From Paracyclopina nana (taxonomy: Eukaryota; Arthropoda; Copepoda; Cyclopoida; Cyclopettidae): a DNA stretch of 64,000 nt. Every line of letters starts with the position of its first letter. Within the stretch, counting starts at the first letter, position 1. The stretch lies in NCBI GenBank assembly GCA_019096065.1, contig JAGUCH010000001.1, positions 4,836,001 to 4,900,000 on the forward strand, given 5' to 3'. The notes beneath the pieces are model-generated. The model was not told where the DNA came from. It saw only the letters and a program-made list of their open reading frames with translations, and did no database searches. The position numbers and the translations under genes were made by a program. Positions 33,613 through 46,840 of the stretch are shown here, piece by piece.

Positions 33613-34167
33613 GCTCCGCTGTTTTTCCCTGCAGGTGTGCGCAAAAAGCTTCTGTTTCGCCCTAGCTAGCATGAAGTTGTTAAGCTGAGAGTACGTCGCA
33701 AGGCTTTTTACTGCACCTTTAGTAGCTACGCCAGTACCTCTTTTAAGCATTGTTCTGTCGAGGCTGGTAGATAAATTCATTCCATGGGGCAGATTGCTAT
33801 TTTTGACCATTGTGCATCCAGAATGTGAATTCATTGTTACATTCGTGGGAATATCCTCTCAACCTCTTGTAGAGAGGCTTTCTCTCTAGTGCGCTCGCTC
33901 CGAGCTCTTCTGTTACCCATTATTGGCCTCCTTCCTCTTTCAGTCTTCATTTGAATCCCTATGAAGAACAACATTAACCAGTTTTTTATGTGTGACATCA
34001 GCATCTGGTCATGTAAGATTAGTTTTTGAACAGATCAGCATTAAAGCCCTTGATAATTTTTAAAGTTAATTGAGAAGTTTCTAGCAAAAATTCTATTAGG
34101 TATTCCTCAGTGGCTGTAGGATAAATAACGTAATTCAATCAGTTCATTTGTAGAATTTCCGTTCACC

Positions 34168-34844
34168 ATGGTTGACAACAGCAGTCTGAAGGATATTGAA
34201 TCAGATCTGGAGGCCATTGAAGAGCAAGAGCTCCAATCTTATTCTGAAATCAACATGACATCGACATTTGCCATCGGTGGAACCCATTCAGACTTGACTA
34301 CTTTTATGAATCCTAGTTTCAAGGGCTTCCTACGGCACTTGTCCTTTCACTTGTGGCTTTTGACTCCTCTCATCCTATTGTTTATTCCCCCCGAGCCTAA
34401 GTTTATTGACAAAATAATGCAAAAATTGTCGAAAAAAGATGCTAGTGTGGGAGAAGGTACAAGATCGCCTGCACAGGAGAGGTTGATTCAAGATTGCAAC
34501 AACATGAGAGGGTTGACAACTTCTTCCACTTTTGGCTCCAAACTTGGTAAACTGAAGTTGCCACTTGCAATCACTGTGGTTCTTCTTGTATCGTCAACCT
34601 TCGGACTTCTTTGGGCTTTGTTGCACCTCAATTCAGGCGTTACAAGGTTCGTATTGAAAAGAAGATAGGAAGTGTTGTATCTCAATCTCAAATCAGGTCC
34701 ACTTAAAATCTTCGGTTTCTCTTTGATAAGAGATTCGTGCTTTCATGCGATAAACGTATGCTGAGAACATGTCCTAATTGTAAAGTCGCTTTGAATGCTC
34801 ATCTCAGGCCGGAGATTGAGGCTTTTTTTACAAATATGCCTTGA
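34168..34844 (+). CDS. Small membrane protein with C-terminal CPNC motif, unknown
   Basis: Two exons, 34168-34646 and 34733-34844, joined by an 86-bp GT...AG intron. The start ACCATGG is in good context. The N-terminus is acidic with NNSS-type glycosylation possibilities. Two hydrophobic segments, FHLWLLTPLILLFIP (about residues 57-72) and LAITVVLLVSSTFGLLWALL (about 132-151), suggest two membrane passes. The tail SCDKRMLRTCPNCKVAL has a CxxC reminiscent of the second LITAF knuckle, but the first knuckle is not seen. I do not assign a family. It might instead supply 5' exons of the Popeye gene 250 bp downstream. Confidence 0.5.
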
Positions 34845-35090
34845 AGAACGCTGTGCGTTCACTTGCAATCTTTCTGAGGGGGGCCTTCTTTTTGCTAGTG
34901 GTTATTGAGTACATTTGAAAATGAAGGCTTTTTCTTTAAGAGCCTCAGCTTCATAACTTCTAGATGCTTTTTATTCCGCTTTAAAAGCGCTCGGTTTTTT
35001 ATATTTATGATTTGATAGACCTACGATGAGCCTGTTGCATAAATCTATTCCTACGTCCTCGGTTGTCGTAATGACCGATCGTTAGCAAAC

Positions 35091-36972
35091 ATGACACTTT
35101 CTCTGAATCTTGTTAGTGTCGTGTATCGGATTAATTATGTTGGCTTCGATTACAGCTCATCGATCGTTTGTGGCATCATATTTTGGTCGTCCGTTTGCGT
35201 CATCATTTCTATTACCAAACTGACAACGATCCTTGTTCAATGGGTGCCAACCAAATTTGATCCCGAAATAGAAGCTGTAAGTTGAGTACTCTAATCCGTC
35301 ATGCTTTACTCAAGCAATTGGATTTATTTTAGCTATATAACGACCTTTGCGCTCCTTTTCGCTTGGAGAGGAGTGATTTTGCCAAAGTGCTTTGCTGTAT
35401 GCGAGACATTAAAACTGTCAAGTTTGGCCATGATTACGTGACAGAAAAGATGACCCCAGTGGACAGACTTTCGTTGGTGATAGCAGGAAGGTACATAGGT
35501 CTAACATGTTGCTCAATTGGCTTTTTCTATAGGTCACTTATTTGGAAGAAAATATTTACGCTCGTTTTCTTTTGAATTTGTAGGCTTCTGGTTCGACAAT
35601 CAGGAAAATTGCTACACGTTGTTCCTAGACTTCAATTTGTCGACTCCCCAGAATGGTTTGGAGTTGCAGCTGATGAGCTATTCCAAGTGAGTACCATTCA
35701 AAGTCGTTTCTGACGAAACTTTTGCTATTTCAAGAAGCGTCTCTATTTGTCTATGAATATTTTGCTATTTTTTCCTAAAGGTGGTAGGTATGCGTGTAAC
35801 TGGAAGATCCCTTTTTTTCTATTATGATGGAAGGCCAGATTAATTTTTCATTTTCTTCTCGTATTTTGCACCAATCCTTTCTCCTACTAATGTCCAGTTC
35901 ATGTACTAATATAAGGAGTATGCGGTATAGAAAATTCTTGGAGTAAATGGAATCTGCTGTCTATTACAAAGACTTTGGTTGATTTATATCTTTATGCAAG
36001 ATTATGTCTTTATGCTCATTTAATTCACAAAAACTTTATGTTTGTTTCGTTTTAAAATTAAAAATGATATTTTCGATTGAGCTGAAAAAATACCAACAAA
36101 ATATTGTTTTCTTTCAAGTTAGGTTATATCGGATCTTGGGCGTCAACTGAGGAGCTAGGGATTTGTATGAATTGGGCATTAGTCTTCTCACAATTATGTT
36201 CCGTAATACTGGATCTAAAAGTTTATCCGGCTTTTTTGTCAGGCACGAAATTAACCTACGGCCTTGTTTTGCGTACATTCTCTCTGAACTTACCAGATTT
36301 CAGAGAACATGGAAGACAAAAAGTAAAAATGAGAACTTCGCTGTCCTATGCTAAATTGTGGTTTCATTTTTGCTCAATAGATAATTAAACAAGAAAGTGT
36401 AAACATTACAGATCTCAGCTACAGCACTTGAAGAGACTCGAGTGCTCGTTTGGCACAAGGACAAGCTCAAGCTGACTCTAATGGAAAACCCTTACCTCTA
36501 CACGATTTTTGAGCATATTATTGCGAGGGACGTGGTTCGAAAGTTGACGCAGGTGAGCAGATAAACTTGAGATCAGCAACTTTTCCAGAAATATTACTCC
36601 TCAATTTTTTAGACACATGACGGTACTTGTCTTGATAGCTTAGACAAGAAGTCTGCCTCAGAATATGAAGATTTCCTATCAAGTAGAAAGCTGAAAAGCT
36701 ATGCTGTGTCTGATGCCTCGAACCTTCTCCAAGCTACGACGAAGAACTCTTATGTCAGAGTAAATGGATCCGTTCATATACTTAATGAACAGTTCAGTAA
36801 GTGGATTTTTTCACGTTGTAAGATGTTTTATTTGCGAAGGTTTGTCAAGTTTCCCGTAAAAAAATAATAATCTTCTTCGTTAGAAGTTTTCACCAAGCCT
36901 ATTGTAAAGTTTCTGTTGACATCGACAGGAGTATGGTTAAGACTGCATACAGTAGCTTGCAAATCGGATTAG
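35091..36972 (+). CDS. Popeye domain-containing protein (POPDC/BVES family)
   Basis: Membrane protein with a cytoplasmic cyclic-nucleotide-binding-like Popeye domain; in animals the family binds cAMP and acts in muscle and cell contacts. Exons 35091-35276, 35333-35490, 35584-35686, 36412-36552, 36613-36796 and 36884-36972. A membrane segment (IVCGIIFWSSVCVIISI) is followed by FDPEIEALYNDLCAPFRL, then PVDRLSLVIAGR, and VDSPEWFGVAADELFQ, which is the DSPEW signature of the phosphate-binding site. All introns keep the frame. The family has three membrane segments, so one or two upstream exons are probably missed and the start is uncertain. The last exon lies at the beginning of a 532-bp tandem duplication. 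Confidence 0.85.
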
Positions 36973-37947
36973 TCGCCAAAAGTAGGAAGGCTCATTTCTT
37001 CTGTTTCCGATTGTCAATTATAAACTACAACATAAAATTAATCACAGCGGCCTGGAAAGAAATTAATTTATCCATAATCGTAAAGCAAACTATAGCTGTT
37101 CCTCCTTTCATTATTTTTCCATCATTGCATTGATGAGAGGAGAAAGCATAATGTTCTAATAATCAATGACAGTGCAGTGGATGGATGCATTTTAGTGCGT
37201 TGTGGCGAGTATTTCTAGCTAGCAACAACGTTTTTTCTGCCTTAGTTGGTCTTTCTTTGCTGCCTGATGCCTGTGGGAAATATGCGTCGCAATCCTCTTT
37301 TTCGCCTAATTTCATTTTTATATTCTCATGTTTCCAGTCCAGCCGTCGACATGGACTTCGCTGAGCCGAATTTCCGAGCAAGATGACGAAGGAGTCATGT
37401 CACCCTTGTGAAAAAAAGTTTTCACCAAGCCTATTGTAAAGTTTCTGTTGACATCGACAGGAGTATGGTTAAGACTGCATACAGTAGCTTGCAAATCGGA
37501 TTAGTCGCCAAAAGTAGGAAGGCTCATTTCTTCTGTTTCCGATTGTCAATTATAAACTACAACATAAAATTAATCACAGCGGCCTGGAAAGAAATTAATT
37601 TATCCATAATCGTAAAGCAAACTATAGCTGTTCCTCCTTTCATTATTTTTCCATCATTGCATTGATGAGAGGAGAAAGCATAATGTTCTAATAATCAATG
37701 ACAGTGCAGTGGATGGATGCATTTTAGTGCGTTGTGGCGAGTATTTCTAGCTAGCAACAACGTTTTTTCTGCCTTAGTTGGTCTTTCTTTGCTGCCTGAT
37801 GCCTGTGGGAAATATGCGTCGCAATCCTCTTTTTCGCCTAATTTCATTTTTATATTCTCATGTTTCCAGTCCAGCCGTCGACATGGACTTCGCTGAGCCG
37901 AATTTCCGAGCAAGATGACGAAGGAGTCATGTCACCCTTGTGAAAAA
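36884..37947 (+). repeat. 532-bp tandem duplication including the last Popeye exon
   Basis: 36884-37415 and 37416-37947 appear identical throughout; the translated stretches in both copies agree completely. The unit begins exactly at the last Popeye exon, so a second copy of that exon and stop lies at 37416-37504. Both units end in GTGAAAAAAA. 37948-39582 shows no gene that I can support. Confidence 0.85.
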
Positions 37948-39582
37948 AATATTAATGGTGGTAATAGTATGAATATATTATTATATTTAAAGAAAGATGG
38001 ATTCGAAACATGTCACACTCAAAGTATATGACTTTCGACTTAAAATTGGATCCGAAACAGAAATAAAGCAACACAGTAAATATTTCTTCTTTATGTGTTC
38101 TCTCTCGATGTCATAATTGCCTCGTTGACAGATGACATCACAAGTAAGCAGTTGTATTTTGACAGCGGATGAATTTTATTTGGAAATACGTGGATCACTC
38201 TTCTTTGGCTACCTCCTCAAGCTGAAAAATTAGGATCCATTAGTTGCAAGCGCTAACATGACATCATCCAACCTTATTTAAAGGCAAGGAAAATTGAAGA
38301 TCTCACCCTGTTCATCTGCGCACAGCTCACTGAGGAAATAGCGCAAGATGGCTGGATTCTGGCTCCAAATTGGAGCTTTAAAAAAGTGGACATTAGTGAG
38401 CTGTGTAGAAACAGAGGTGACCGCTTGTAGATGAACAGGGCATTTGTTTTGCTTAAATTCACGACCATGCTAAACAACACCTTTCATGAGCACAAAGAAG
38501 ATCATAACGAAGCATCCAATTAAATATGCCTCGAGATCGTACTTAACGGAGAAAGTAATTTTTTAAAGCCCTTATTCCTTGAACGTTTTGAATTGCTTAA
38601 CATGAGAGAAGTGTGGCGTCCCATGAAAATCTGACCTAGAATGCTTCGATTTGCAAGTTAGTGAAGCAGAAGTAAGCTGAAACTATAAGTTGTGCCCATA
38701 GTTATGTTATTGTTAGTCAAATCAGAGTTGCGTGCATACTAAATTAAGTTAATCTAAGTGCTGTTTGCAAGAGCATGCATATTAAGGAAGTTAACTGAGA
38801 AAGGTAACAGTATTCTGGATTTTTATTTTAACCACTTTCTTACGTAACGTAAGATATTTCGTTTGCAGAAAGCACAGCAAGAAAAAGCCATAAAAGTCTT
38901 ACTATTTGCACAAATACGAAAATTGAGTGAACTTTGGAAAAAATATGTCGCTTCTCCGAAGTAGTGCATAAGAAATTCTGAGCCCTCATCCACTAAAGTA
39001 ACCCTCAGTGAAACTGGTGTGTTGGATTGATATATAGACTTGACCAATTTCCCGAGTCACTAGGGATCTAGAAATTCCTCCACGACTTCGTACTACTAAG
39101 TTATAGGGTAACATACAGGGGCAACAGCTGACCCCATTTGCAACAGTTCATGGGGGAATATTTACTAGATAAAGTGTTCCAAATGAGTACAGCTGATTTT
39201 TTACATAGGTGGTAAGGCAATGTTGCATAACGGTATATACTCAACACGGGTAAAACGAAGGAGTGTTTACATGTTACAATAGCTTTCAGAAAAATTCTGG
39301 TTAGGATCGATGCAGGCATCAAGATCCAATTAAGAAATGGGAACATTCCTGAACGTGCTCTAGCTTGTATTGTATGTATATCAACTACGTCTGAATCAAC
39401 TTCCATGTAAATATGAAAAAGAAAACGAGACGGAAATTCTCTTGTCATGTCTGAGCTGTGACGGAAAAAGCATGTGTTCATGCCGTTTTTATGAAGACCA
39501 TTCATACTTTTTTTAAAGGTCACATAATCGGTCGTTATTGTATTTTAACAATTATTTAGCATTTGGCTTTTAGAGTTTGTCG

Positions 39583-42500
39583 TCATATGGGTTGGTGCTT
39601 TCTTATGTGCTCCTTACGTGTTCCCATTATTTGCGAGGCTTTCCAGAATCTTCCAGCATTCTTGATGTTTTGGAAGCCAGCATTGGCCTTGGCTTCGTCA
39701 ACTTCTATATGAAGTTTCTTCCTCTTTAAATTCTTTTCTTCATCCAAATTGACACCAGCATATGATGCAGCATTGTTGTTATGATCTTCTTCACACGGCT
39801 TATCTGCGGTGACGTTTCCTTTGCGATTTTCATCATGATCACTATAGCATTCAACTTGTCCTTCTTGAGCTTTATTTGCAAGCTCATCAATGATTTGTTC
39901 TTGGCTGAGAGTTGCAGCTAAATCCAATTGGTCATTGCCACTACCATTCAATTCAGTGCACTCTTCGTTGACAACTGCATCAATGTCCTCAAAAACTGCT
40001 TTCTTTACTCCAGCTGCTGATTTTTTAAAAGAGTGCTTTAGGTTACAAATTTTAGATATCTTTTTTAGAAGTTAAAGAGTGGTCGTTTTTCACCCCTTTT
40101 AATTTAACGAGACTACTCGTGTGTGGTGAGTGAGCTGTTTTATTTTAGGTTTTATTGGCCTTGCTAGCCTTGCTTGCTTTTGTATAGTGCCGAGACTTCA
40201 TTTTATCATAATTGAGGCTGTTTTTTAACAAAGCTTTTTTAGGTTAACTAGCTAGGTGATTAGTATGCTTATGGGGAAAACCATGTCTCGCTACATGCTA
40301 CTTTTAGGGTTCATCACAATTGCTACTTGAGCCTAGAATACCGTTTATAGACTGCTCCTCGTTTTCCTCAGTAGTTTGAAGTGGTATGTTTTGTGGTGTA
40401 TTCGTTAAGTCATCATCTGTGTTTGTTTCCTCAATTTCAAACTTGCCTTTATCACTGTTGTTGTTATTTTCCGAGTCGTCAGTAGCTTGTTGAAGTCTAT
40501 CATCAGCTGATGAGATTGAAGAGGTTGTCTAGCAAAAACAAACTGGTTAACTAGGTTCATCTTCAGTATGACGTCTCAAAACAATGAAGACAAAGCTATG
40601 TCACTCCTAACTCTGAGCACAACTATTCTAAGAGGACCGCGGATTAGATTACATCCTGGTCTAGCCACAGTGGCACTATAGCTAGCTCACTTTTGTGCTC
40701 TTACCTGTACTTCTTCCTTGAGAACCTCACTAGAGAAAAACAAGTTATTCAATTGTGAGCAATCGCATGAAACAAAATTTGCTGCTACCTCTTATCTGTC
40801 GAGTTTCCATTGACGGTCGGTTGGTCTGATTTTCCTGCTTCGCCACCTGCGTTTGTGCCTGCATTGGGATCGAATTTTGGGGATTTCCGAGGAATGCCTA
40901 GAAATTCCTCCAGCTCATCGTCTTCGTTTGCAATATCAAAGTCTTCATAGTCCTACGCAGAAATTATTTTGAGTCGTTTGCTTGGGAGTTCAATAAATCG
41001 TTTTCAGCAATTTGAATGCTGCAAGGAACTTTAAGAGGATCATTTCATTTTCTCCTTACTCCACAGTATTTTTCGCCATTGAAAATTTGAGGCGGAAGTA
41101 CGAATCGCTTTCCCTCCTTTTTCTTGCCATGTTGCCTCATAAAGTCACGAGCCTCGTCCATGGCCGGAGCTGTGATGTCGACGACTTCTGTTTCTATGCC
41201 CAGACTGTTGAGTATCATAAGTATCCTCGTTTGGTGTGTTACTATCTGCAATGTAAAAAACGCACATCATGAAGTTGGCACGACATCAACTTTTTCCAGG
41301 AAGTGGGCAACGCTAAGGAAAAGGTTGATCCTGATTGACAAGCTCATCCAGAAGGACGCCAAATATTTGTTCAAGGTCATTATTCTTCATGAATGTAGAA
41401 TCCGTTCAACCTTAACGCAGTTTCTACCTCATTAGCTTGAGACGACATTTTCAGCTTTTAGGCCTAGCCATGAAAACATTACGATCATATTTCCTCCTCC
41501 TTCGTTTTGAAGAGATGTGTGCCTTGTGCATCTTAAGTTACTCGAGACTTCTTCAAAACACGCAGTTCTCTGGATCTAGATCAGCAAAGTGCAAACCAAA
41601 GACTTTGATTTTCCTTGTTCTCGTGCTTTGAAGCAATGACTCTTTTGTGCAATCCTGAACACGGTTTTTAGGCAGAAAGTTAAAGTTGTACATAATGGTT
41701 TATAATGAGCTTAAGGAGTTGAATATCCTTATTAGCACTAATGGTTGCCTAGCAGTTGAGACACCTGAGCCCATAACAAGATGAACGAACTTTCTTTTCC
41801 CATGCATTTCGGAGCAAAGACCATCATATTTTCGAAACGAACATAAAGAATTCTGCTTCACTATGTCAAGGAAAATATTACTAGTGGGAGGAGATAAACT
41901 TGGTTGTTATGCGGAAGCATAAGAAAGCTTTTCCTCCCCAACCAAAATACATAATAGAATTAGCTAGAAATCTTTGATATGCTATAATCAAGCTCAATGT
42001 TAATGTGGAGAAAGTGACCATGAAATTGAAAAGGCCATTAATCTCGACCAAGTTTTGATGGCTTATGTTATGGTGACTTAGCACTTTTTAAACTTAGCCC
42101 CATAGCTCAACGTAAGCACTACCAAGTATTTTATCTGAAGTTTTATTGTTGGGCTTTAGTAATAACATTCTGCCTATCCATACAATCCCATTCGTATTCA
42201 ATATGTTGAAATTTAGTCTTGGCCACAATCTGTGGCTGTTTGTAATTAGGAAAAGCCATTACAGAAATGCTTGAATCGCGTAATAATTGCTAGGCTCGAG
42301 CTCAAGTAAACAGTCTGACTGAGTTTTCCCTTCAAAGCCGCCTTTATCCATGAAAAGCTTGTGAAAAATAGCGCGTAATGCAAAGAAAGCCAATAAAAGA
42401 AGAGGAAAATGTTCAACTTTGAGTCATGGCCAAGGTCGAAAACTTTGAGAGGAGGTTTTCATGCAGGAGAAATGTCAAGCGTCGCTCATTCATGCTGGGC

Positions 42501-43679
42501 CCTAAATGTGATGGAACAAGCTCTTTGGACAATTTTTTGAGAAATGTTAGTAAGTGAATTTCTGCTAGCAAGCACTGGTCGTTCATTTTAATCCTTAAGG
42601 CAACGAAAACAAAGGCAGGCTCGAAAGATAGCATTCTTTGATAAGACAACAATTGACCAACTAAGGGTCAATTTTTTGAGTAGGCCTTTGGAATTCAAAC
42701 GCAGAAAAGTTCACATCGCTGCAAAAATTGAAAGTGTGCAACAAAGGCATTCTTTCAGACAAAAAAATGAAAGCCTCTGTAAACAGACTTTTTATGGCTT
42801 ATGCAAGAAGCTGACAAAGGAGTATTTACTTTCTATGATAACAATTGCTAAAAATCAAACACAATGATTTGCTTTTTTCATGATTTGTCTGTACCAAAAT
42901 AGGCTTTCTAGCATGGTAGGCTCTGTTTATCCATCTCTAAGGGCCTTGTTATTTTTTATACAATTACCTAAAGGTTGCCGAGCAACCCTCATTTGCCATT
43001 AATCTAGACACAAAAAAGCAACCAATAACATCATGGATACTGTTGCACCTACGCTCAATAGATTCAGCGTTGCATGGTAGAAACCTCAGTGCAAATAAGG
43101 GTCCATACAGAAGAGAATGCCCAAAAGTTATGAGCTGTTAGCGTAAGCTGTACACTGCAATGCGAATTTTTGACTCGTTGCCAATGCAGAAACTTCTCGC
43201 GCTTTCATTATATACAGCTACATGAGTGATGCTGGCTCATCCGCAATTTTGTTTAATTTATGCTGCGCAAAAATATGAATATCTGGCCAGAAATTGGATT
43301 ATAGCTCTAAACATGCAATTTCCAAATGTGAAGGCTGTAGCCTCTAGCCTGCTAGTAAAGGCGTCATCTAAGCCGCATGCAACCAAGACAAGTTATTATA
43401 AGCTTAGCTTAAACAAATAGAAGCAATTACTGAGACCATCTTTTTTCGATCTTTTTAAGGCAATAGAGATCGTGCCTAGTAGGATGAATTCACATTATCA
43501 ATCTACTCCAGGGCTGAGCTTGGCTCATACTTAATCAAAATCAAGGTACTTTGGTAGCAAGACAGCGATTCCAATTTTACCTTAGATTACAGATTGTGAA
43601 GATGTTTGACAAATCTTACCTCTTTGTTTCCACTGTTTCCGCTTATGAAGACGCGGATGGGCATTTTGATGTCCGCCAT
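39583..43679 (-). CDS. SH3BGR-like thioredoxin-fold protein, 350 aa
   Basis: Six exons: 43679-43620, 41245-41060, 40952-40789, 40729-40705, 40528-40342 and 40013-39583. They join to 351 codons in frame. The N-terminus MADIKMPIRVFISGNSGNKE, then LNSLGIETEVVDITAP and LPPQIFNGEKYCGDYEDF, match the SH3BGR/SH3BGRL glutaredoxin-like fold including the LPPQIFN motif. These proteins lack the redox Cys pair and are adaptor-like. After about residue 105 comes a long acidic, Ser/Asn-rich tail, as in SH3BGR rather than the short SH3BGRL forms. The tail ends with a basic segment (GTRKEHIRKH). Exon 4 is only 25 bp. Intron 1 (2.4 kb) contains no supported gene. Confidence 0.85.
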
Positions 43680-44530
43680 TAAAATTGAAGGACTTGAATC
43701 GCTCAAAAGCAATGGAAATGTTCAATCGATCCAACGATTTCGAGTATAGCACTCTGTTCAGTAGCACTTAGATTACGATAGCAAACAACAAGCTGCAGGA
43801 AAACGCCAGTAAGAATTTGAGAAAGTTTTTCAAATGATCCACAGTGTGCACAAAGTTAACTGAAATTCACTCTTGGCTAGCTAGCAAGTCTTGAGAGAGC
43901 AAGAGGCCGGCCACTATTTAGGCAGAATATTGAAAGATTTTTTGCCTTAAGCATATTAAGTTATAATTCCATAATTTGCTCGTTGACAAGGGCAAATTGG
44001 TAGCTAACGCGTTACCTCAGGCAGCCTGGCAGCCTTTTTTGTGCGATTACATCAATTTACTCTTATTGAGATGAAATTATCCGTTTATTCGTAAAAGATG
44101 TACTATTCCTCTGGACACTCAATCTACTGAAAAGAAGCTTCTCTCAATTTCCGTTCAATTTCATGCATTGTCAATAGTCTGATCTGTGCCTACATTTTCG
44201 AACTCCTACCGAAAAAAGGAAAGTAGATGTACACATCTTACTACTTCTACACTACGTGTATTATAGCTAGGAATCTCTTTTTCCTAGGACATTTGCACTA
44301 TCTTATGCTCTACAAGTACAAACTTCGGTTAATCAAAGCCTAGCTAATGCTTCATTCATTATCTCTGGTTATGTAAGTATTATGTCAGCTGGTCAAGATG
44401 CAGCTTATATTAACTAATATACGCATGGTATCTGCCATGTGCAATACTTCCATTCAGGTATGTGCGGGTAATTTGCTTGGAGATCATTACTGCCCTTCTC
44501 ATGCATCTACTTTTTCTTAACTTTCTTGCT

Positions 44531-46653
44531 ATTGGAAGGACAAAACTTTTTCGCTAGATGGCGCTTTTAGAGCAAGTATATTTGGAAAAACTGTCGCGCG
44601 CGAAACTTGTCACGTGATCACGAGCGGCAATTTGATTGGCTGATCAGCGGAGCCAGGTTAGAAAAAATTGGTTTCAGTAATGAAAAGCTTGGAAATTTGT
44701 GTGAGTTGCATGTGGTTTTATGGCTTGAAAGGGTGCCATTTTATTCAAAGATTATGTCATATTAATAAAATTTGTAGAATTAGTGCACCAAAAGCCAAAA
44801 AATTGCCCATTAGTGATCGCCTATGTGGTGTAGCCATGTCAAATGTACTGGGCAAAATTGCTGGGCTAGATGGCGCAATGCGCATGGAATCTAGCGACTT
44901 AACGCCTTTAGAAATCTGTGGATTTCACTTCCAAAAATTTCCATAAACCACCTTGAATTAGCAAAAAGTGCCTTAATTGCATACTTTTTGAGAAAAAAAC
45001 CAGTACTTATCTGGGAGCTCTGTTGAAAAAACGTGAGATTAGCTCGCTTGTTTCCATGAATGATAAGTCACTTGACCTCACGCGCTATGTAGTAAGAACT
45101 ATTAGCTCCACCGCAGCTAAGACGAACAGATTTGGTGGTTTTTGCATGCTAAACTTGCGTCAAGAACTCACTTACGAAACCCACCTGGCCTCGCCTTACG
45201 GAAAACGTTGCCGTTACTCCACGAATTTCTGTTAGCTCATTGAACTGCCGTAGCCTGAGGCAGGAACCGGTCACGCCATTTTATTGAGTAAAATATGGTA
45301 CATGGCTCTAGCCAAACGCACCATGTAGTGAAGTTTTTGAGTTAGGACCAGTTTTGGACTCCTTGGGACCTAACTCATGAGGTCCAATCAGCTTTTGGAC
45401 CTAGAGATGCCTCAAAGTAATTTTTGCCTAATAGCCTGGTTTTTATTACTATGGGTGCGTTTTCGCGTTTTTCGGCTCTAGCCAAACGCACCATGTAGCA
45501 AAGTTTTTGAGTTAGGACCAGTTTTGGACTCCTTGGGACCTAACTCATGAGGTCCAATCAGCTTTTGGACCCAGAGATGCCTCAAAGTAATTTTTGCCTC
45601 ATAGCCTGGTTTTTATAACTATGGTTGCGTTTTCGCGTTTTTCGGCTCTAGCCAAACGCACCATGTAGTGAAGTTTTTGAGTTAGGACCAGTTTTGGACT
45701 TTTTGGGACTTAACTCAAATGGTCCAATTAGCTTTTGGACCCAGAGATGCCTCAAAGTAATTTTTGACTCATAGCCTGGTTTTCATTACTATGGGTGCGT
45801 TTTCGCGTTTTTCGGCTCTAGCCAAACGCACCATGTAGCAAAGATTTTGAGTTAGGACCAGTTTTGGACTCCATGGGACCTAACTCATGAGGTCCAATCA
45901 GCTTTTGGACCTAGAGATGCCTCAAAGTAATTTTTGACTCATAGCCTGGTTTTTATTACCATGGGTGCGTTTTCGCATTTTTCGGCTCTAGCCAAACGCA
46001 CCATGTAGTGAAGTTTTTGAGTTAGGACCAGTGTTGGACTCCTTGGGACCTAACTCATGAGGTCCAATCAGCTTTTGGACCTAGAGATGCCTCAAAGTAA
46101 TTTTTGCCTCATAGCCTGGTTTTGCGTTTTCGCGTTTTTCGGCTCTAGCCAAACGCACCATGTAGCAAAGTTTTTGAGTTAGGACCAGTTTTGGACTTCT
46201 TGGGACCTAACTCATGAGGTCCAATTAGCTTTTGGACTTAGAGATGCCTCAAAGTAATTTTTGCCTCATAGCCTGGTTTTTATTACTATGGGTGTCGCCA
46301 GATTCCATGCGCCATCTAGCCCGGCAACTTTGCCCAGTATATTTGACATGGCTACACTACATAGGCGATCACAAATGGGCTATTTTTTGGCTTTTGGTGC
46401 ACTAATTCTAAAAACGTTATTAATATGACATTGTCTATGGACAGAATGGCACCCTTTCAAGCCATAAAACCATATGCAACTCACACAAATTTCGAAGCTT
46501 TTCATTGTTGAAACCAAATTTGTCAAGACTGGCTCCGCAGATCAGCCAATCAAATTGCCGCTCGTGATCACGTGACAAGTTTCGCGCGCGACAGTTTTTC
46601 TACATATACTTGCCCCAAAAGCGCCATCTAGCGGAAAAGATTGTCCCTCCAAT
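44531..46653. mobile_element. Fold-back element with about 0.4-kb inverted arms
   Basis: The arm at 44531-44945 is repeated inverted at about 46295-46653, for example CGCTAGATGGCGCTTTT, CACGTGATCACGAGCGGCAA and TGGTTTTATGGCTTGAAAGG. The arms begin ATTGGA at both ends. Between them lies a tandem array. No transposase is encoded. Target duplication is not clear. Confidence 0.8.
45304..46294 (+). repeat. Tandem array, 170-bp unit, nearly six copies
   Basis: Units start with GGCTCTAGCCAAACGCACCA at 45304, 45474, 45644, 45814, 45984 and about 46139. Each unit contains an inner inverted pair, GAGTTAGGACC and GGACCTAACTC-type sequence, so each can fold into its own hairpin. The units differ at a few positions. 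Confidence 0.9.
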
Positions 46654-46840
46654 GGCTTATTCTAAAGGATCATTGCTAAACCAATCCTTTGAGAAATTAT
46701 TGGTTTGAAAGCCGAGCACATAATGCCAGGTACACAGCTATGAATCCACGGCACACATGGCTACTACCTTGAAGGTCATTCCGGCCTTTCTTGTGTCAAA
46801 ACAAATTCTACCTGATAGCCATATGCACAAATGAAGAAAT

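Noticed and set aside
36933..37913. Four identical open frames on both strands (66 to 85 codons)
   Set aside because: They arise from the 532-bp tandem duplication; the only supported coding use is the short last Popeye exon.
41251..43619. Possible separate small genes in the first SH3BGR intron
   Set aside because: Open frames are short, AT-rich, lack splice-supported extension and match no family I know.
45304..46294. CRISPR-like or satellite centromere array
   Set aside because: Units are adjacent without spacers, only about six in number and enclosed by transposon arms in a eukaryotic genome.
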